Source: an uncultured Clostridia bacterium
Lineage (GTDB): Bacteria > Bacillota > Clostridia > Oscillospirales > Oscillospiraceae
Assembly: GCA_947167725.1 (NCBI GenBank)
Contig: CAMVJF010000055.1
Location: 1-8,678, forward strand
Length of the DNA stretch: 8,678 nucleotides
Direction of reading: 5' to 3'
Both the position numbers and the translations under genes were made by a program. Positions 5,990 to 8,678 of this stretch are shown here, piece by piece (position 1 is the stretch's first letter; each line of letters starts with the position of its first letter). Below the pieces are notes generated by a model. The model ran no database searches. It was not told the origin of the DNA and saw only the letters and a list, made by a program, of their open reading frames with translations.

Positions 5990-7138
5990 ATGTATGGGAA
6001 GGGCATGAAGCTGCTGGTCCTGCTCCTGACGGCGGCCGTGCTGCTCGGCGCGCCCGTGTCAGCGGCAGAATCGGAGACGGAGACGCTCATCATCATCGAG
6101 AAGGTCCTTGCGACCTCGACCAAAGAGCCCTTTGCGATGCTCAAACCCTCCGACATCCCCTTTACGACCAGCACCACCGGCGCGAGCATCTCAAGCGTCG
6201 CGTGGATGGACCAGAGCGGCGCGACCCTGGCGCCGGGCGATGCGTTCAAAAACGAGGTCTACACCCTGACGGTCACGCTCACGGCTAACCCCGGCTACGT
6301 TTTTTCCCAGTCCGTGCTGGGCTACCTTTACAACAAATCCGCCAACGTCTCCGTCTCCATGGACGGCAAGAGCGTCTCGCTCCGCCGCAACATGCAGGCC
6401 ATGGTCTCGAAGCCGAACGTCATTAAATCCCCGCTGACCGACCCCGCGGTCGATCCGGGCGAGCTGGTGTCCTATGTGGCGACGGCGACCTTCGCCACGA
6501 GGAGCGAGTGGTTCTTCGTCAGCCCCGACGGCAGCGAAACGCTGAACGTCAAGCAGATGCTCGAGCGCTTCTCCGGCATCTCGATCGACAACGCCGGCAT
6601 CGGACGGATCATCGTCTACCACGTCCCGGCCGAGATGAACGGCTGGCAGATCTATTGCCGCTTCTGGGAGAGCACCGACGTCTATTCCTCCGACACGAAC
6701 AAGGCCACGATCCAAGTGAAGGTCCCGGCCGAGACGCCCGCGCCGACGCCGGAGCCCACGCCCGCACCGACGCCGGAGCCCACGCCGGAGCCGAGCGCGG
6801 CGTCGGTCCCCGAGACGACGCCCGAGGCGGCGGAGCCTACGCCGACCTTCCCGGATGAGGACTTTTCCTGGAAGCACAACGAGAGCAGCCACTGGCTCGA
6901 GAGCGAGAGCGGCGTCGTCCGCGAGGTGGGCGAGCACCGCTTCGTCTGGACGAGCGAGGGCGACAAGGGCGAGGAAAGGGGCGTGTGTGCCGACTGCGGC
7001 TACACGATCACCCGCGTCAATGAGGTCAGCGCCAGACAGGACGCCGCGGGCAAGATCCTTATCGGCCTCGGCGCGGCGGTCGGCGTGATGATGATGCTGT
7101 CCCTCGCGGCGCCGAAGAAGAGAAAGCCCAAGCACTGA
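5990..7138 (+). CDS. Secreted membrane-anchored Ig-like domain protein with Thr-Pro-rich linker (function unknown)
   Basis: A 382-residue protein whose architecture is readable although its function is not. A signal peptide (1-25, hydrophobic core LLVLLLTAAVLLG, cleavage likely after VSA) leads into a first beta-rich module (about 44-136) of the type W...G..L.PGD.F....YT.TV.L.A..GY.F, common in clostridial surface proteins. A second Ig-like module (about 140-246) has W174, MNGWQIYCRF and a terminal A-T-I-Q-V strand. A Thr-Pro-Glu/Ala linker follows (249-287). Next is a short module (290-345) ending in VCADCGYTITR, and then a transmembrane segment (about 354-373) with a basic tail, K-K-R-K-P-K-H. 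There is no LPxTG signal, so anchoring is by the membrane. ATG 5990 has AAGGAG 12 nt upstream; the alternative ATG at 6005 lacks a usable site. It is a single-gene unit with its own promoter and terminator. Confidence 0.85.
   Translation: MYGKGMKLLVLLLTAAVLLGAPVSAAESETETLIIIEKVLATSTKEPFAMLKPSDIPFTTSTTGASISSVAWMDQSGATLAPGDAFKNEVYTLTVTLTANPGYVFSQSVLGYLYNKSANVSVSMDGKSVSLRRNMQAMVSKPNVIKSPLTDPAVDPGELVSYVATATFATRSEWFFVSPDGSETLNVKQMLERFSGISIDNAGIGRIIVYHVPAEMNGWQIYCRFWESTDVYSSDTNKATIQVKVPAETPAPTPEPTPAPTPEPTPEPSAASVPETTPEAAEPTPTFPDEDFSWKHNESSHWLESESGVVREVGEHRFVWTSEGDKGEERGVCADCGYTITRVNEVSARQDAAGKILIGLGAAVGVMMMLSLAAPKKRKPKH
6734..6793 (+). repeat. In-frame tandem repeat encoding the Thr-Pro-rich linker
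   Basis: A 24-nt unit encoding T-P-A-P-T-P-E-P occurs at 6734-6757 and again at 6758-6781 with one synonymous change (GCG to GCA). A half unit encoding T-P-E-P follows at 6782-6793. Because the copies differ at only one base, the linker could vary in length by slippage or recombination between strains. Confidence 0.9.
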
Positions 7139-7149
7139 GATACGAAATC

Positions 7150-7185
7150 AAAAAAGCCTTGAAGCGATCCGCTTCAAGGCTTTTT
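7150..7185. terminator. Bidirectional intrinsic terminator between the surface-protein gene and nifU
   Basis: A perfect 11-bp stem GCCTTGAAGCG/CGCTTCAAGGC (7156-7166 with 7170-7180) with an ATC loop is flanked by A6 (7150-7155) and T5 (7181-7185). It starts 11 nt after the stop at 7138 and serves the nifS-nifU transcript arriving from the other side as well. Confidence 0.93.
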
Positions 7186-7190
7186 GCTTT

Positions 7191-7204
7191 GCCCCCAAGG
7201 GGGC
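7191..7204. repeat. Short GC-rich inverted repeat downstream of nifU
   Basis: GCCCCC-AA-GGGGGC forms a 6-bp stem with a 2-nt loop, between the nifU stop (7212-7210) and the terminator. A 2-nt loop is tight, so the end pairs would open in RNA. It may add to termination of the nifU transcript or be a remnant of an intergenic repeat, and no function is assigned. Confidence 0.4.
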
Positions 7205-7209
7205 GGCCG

Positions 7210-7641
7210 TTATTCGTGGCAGTGCTCGCAGTCCTCGAGATTCTTGAACAGCTCCGGATCGTAGGCAATGCCGTTGCGATCGTAATAATCCTTGACCGCG
7301 GCCTTGACGGCCTCCTCGGCCAGCACGGAGCAGTGCAGCTTGTAGGCGGGCAGACCGTCGAGCGCCTCGACGACCGCTTTGTTGGAAAGCTCCAGCGCCT
7401 CGTCGATCGGCTTGCCCTTGATGAGCTCGGTCGCCATCGAGCTGGTCGCGATCGCGCTGCCGCAGCCGAAGGTGTTGAACTTGCAGTCGACGATGACGCC
7501 GTCCCGCACCTTGATATACATGCGCATGATGTCGCCGCACTTGGCGTTGCCGACCTCGCCGATGCCGTCGGCGTCGTCAAGCTTGCCGACGTTGCGGGGA
7601 TTCTGGAAATGGTCCATGACCTTGTCGCTGTAAAGTGCCAT
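7210..7641 (-). CDS. nifU: Iron-sulfur cluster assembly scaffold protein NifU (IscU-type, Clostridium type)
   Basis: A 143-residue stand-alone IscU-fold scaffold on which NifS-derived sulfur and iron are assembled into clusters for transfer to apoproteins. The three cluster-ligand cysteines stand in canonical settings: NAKCGD (C35, with conserved D37), FGCGSAIATSS (C60) and LHCSVLAEEA (C104). The N-terminal YSDKVMDHFQNPRNVG is a family signature. A C-terminal tail ends C-E-H-C-H-E (138-143), adding a CxxC pair absent from E. coli IscU. The ATG (7641-7639) has AGGAGG (7656-7651) 9 nt upstream. The gene follows nifS by 33 nt on the same strand, forming the usual desulfurase-scaffold pair, and its transcript meets the terminator at 7150-7185. 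Confidence 0.95.
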   Translation of the reverse strand: MALYSDKVMDHFQNPRNVGKLDDADGIGEVGNAKCGDIMRMYIKVRDGVIVDCKFNTFGCGSAIATSSMATELIKGKPIDEALELSNKAVVEALDGLPAYKLHCSVLAEEAVKAAVKDYYDRNGIAYDPELFKNLEDCEHCHE

Positions 7642-7674
7642 TCTATGATTCCTCCTGTTGTACTAGTGTGGATG

Positions 7675-8678
7675 TCAGATCAGGTGCGGCTTCTCGCCCT
7701 TTTCCAGCGCGTCCCAGACCGGGGAGATCTCGCGCAGATAGGCGACGACCCGCGGGACGACCTCGATGATGTGGTCGATCTCGTCCATGCTGTTGTATTC
7801 GCCGATCGAGAGGCGCAGCGAGCCGTGCGCCACCTCATGGGGCAGACCGATGGAGAGCAGGACGTGGCTGGGGTCGAGCGAGCCGGAGGTGCAGGCGCTG
7901 CCCGAGGAGGCGCAGATGCCCTCGCGGTCGAGCAGGAGCAGCAGGCTCTCGCCCTCGATTCCCTCAAAGCACATGTTCACCGTGCCGGGAACATGGTGCT
8001 CGAGACTGCCGTTGATCTTGCTGTGCGGGATCTTCGAGAGCTCGGCAAAGAGCCTGTCGCGCATCGGCACGATCTTGGCGGTGTTCTCCTCCATGTGATC
8101 GCAGCTCTCCTTGAGCGCCGCGGCGAGCGCGACGATGCCGGCGACGTTCTCGGTGCCCGCACGCTTGCCGCGCTCCTGCGCGCCGCCCTCGATGAGCGGA
8201 AAGAGCGGGAGCGAGCGCCTGGCGTACAGCACGCCGACACCCTTGGGCGCGTGGAACTTGTGGCCGGAGAGCGAGAGCATGTCGATGTTCATGTCTTTTA
8301 CATCGATGGGCATGTGGCCCGCGGCCTGTACGGCGTCGGTGTGGAAGGGGACGCCCCGCTCGCGGCAGAGCGCGCCGATCTCGCGGATGGGCTGGATCGT
8401 GCCGATCTCGTTGTTCGCGAACATGATCGTCACAAGGCAGGTGTCCTCGCGCAGCGCGGCCTTCACGTCCTCGAGACGGACGACGCCGTCCTCGTGCACG
8501 TCGAGCAGCGTGACCTCAAAGCCCTCCTTCTGGAGCTTGCCGAGCGTGTGCAGGACGGCGTGGTGCTCGAACTTCGTGGAGATCAGATGCTTTTTCCCGT
8601 GGCGCGCGCCGACGCGGGCGCAGGAGACGATGGCCTGGTTGTCGGCCTCGCTGCCGCCGGAGGTGAAGTAGATCTCGC
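7675..8678 (-). CDS. nifS: Cysteine desulfurase NifS (5' end beyond right edge)
   Basis: A PLP-dependent enzyme that takes sulfur from L-cysteine as a persulfide and passes it to NifU and possibly to tRNA-thiolating enzymes. The 333 visible residues begin at E-I-Y-F-T-S-G-G-S-E-A-D-N-Q, the motif normally near residue 65-75, so some 60-70 residues are missing. Also seen are the FANNEIGT segment, HTDAVQAAG, the PLP lysine in LSGHKFH (codon 8259-8257), GTENVAG, and the catalytic cysteine in CASSGSACTSG (codon 7893-7891) on a long loop typical of the NifS/IscS group. The frame stays open to the edge. An in-frame GTG at 8499 encodes an internal valine and is not the start. It lies upstream of nifU in one operon, so the promoter and any iscR-type regulator lie outside the window. 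Confidence 0.96.
   Translation of the reverse strand, partial: EIYFTSGGSEADNQAIVSCARVGARHGKKHLISTKFEHHAVLHTLGKLQKEGFEVTLLDVHEDGVVRLEDVKAALREDTCLVTIMFANNEIGTIQPIREIGALCRERGVPFHTDAVQAAGHMPIDVKDMNIDMLSLSGHKFHAPKGVGVLYARRSLPLFPLIEGGAQERGKRAGTENVAGIVALAAALKESCDHMEENTAKIVPMRDRLFAELSKIPHSKINGSLEHHVPGTVNMCFEGIEGESLLLLLDREGICASSGSACTSGSLDPSHVLLSIGLPHEVAHGSLRLSIGEYNSMDEIDHIIEVVPRVVAYLREISPVWDALEKGEKPHLI

Noticed and set aside
6191..7135. Minus-strand open frame (314 codons) opposite the surface-protein gene
   Set aside because: It is Arg/Leu/Gly-rich shadow coding, opposite a gene with its own promoter, signal peptide and terminator.
8111..8671. Plus-strand open frame opposite nifS
   Set aside because: It is antisense to conserved PLP-enzyme motifs and has no coding evidence of its own.

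Overview
The window is a GC-rich stretch of bacterial chromosome made of housekeeping genes. The family variants (a short stand-alone Clostridium-type NifU beside NifS, tsaE-tsaB without tsaD, a SEDS protein, and a secreted protein built of Clostridia-type Ig-like and Cys-x-x-Cys modules) point to a high-GC member of the Clostridia, most likely a gut Oscillospiraceae/Ruminococcaceae relative. Consensus sigma-A promoters (TATAAT) and strong AAGGAGG-type ribosome sites agree. There are no phage, transposase or CRISPR features and no tRNA or rRNA genes.

Layout from left to right. At 1-22 is the 5' tip of a minus-strand gene, probably groES, preceded by a cluster of GC-rich inverted repeats (69-113). 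At 139-1253 (minus) lies the tsaE-tsaB pair for tRNA t6A synthesis. It diverges, from overlapping promoters at 1281-1330, from a SEDS-family (FtsW/RodA/SpoVE) glycan polymerase at 1347-2537 (plus). A strong bidirectional terminator (2549-2589) separates the SEDS gene from a convergent minus-strand operon: mnmG (3899-5767), then mnmA (2907-3902), then a small glutaredoxin-like gene (2605-2886). From a second divergent promoter region (5817-5941) a secreted, membrane-anchored Ig-like protein is read on the plus strand (5990-7138). A second bidirectional terminator (7150-7185) faces the minus-strand nifS-nifU pair (7210 to the right edge; nifS is cut by the edge).

Functionally, most genes converge on the tRNA anticodon loop. 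TsaE and TsaB help make t6A37. MnmG (with MnmE, not in the window) modifies carbon 5 of wobble U34, and MnmA thiolates carbon 2 of the same base. NifS-type desulfurases are the usual sulfur source for this kind of chemistry, and NifU builds Fe-S clusters. mnmG and mnmA overlap by ATGA, so the two enzymes acting on the same nucleotide look translationally coupled, with a thiol-redox protein directly downstream.

I found no clearly new biological system. The points most worth a second look are the shortened catalytic loop of MnmA together with its glutaredoxin neighbour, the structured repeat cluster beside the putative groES, a repeated 10-bp palindrome in the mnmG/surface-protein promoter region, and the uncharacterised modular surface protein.
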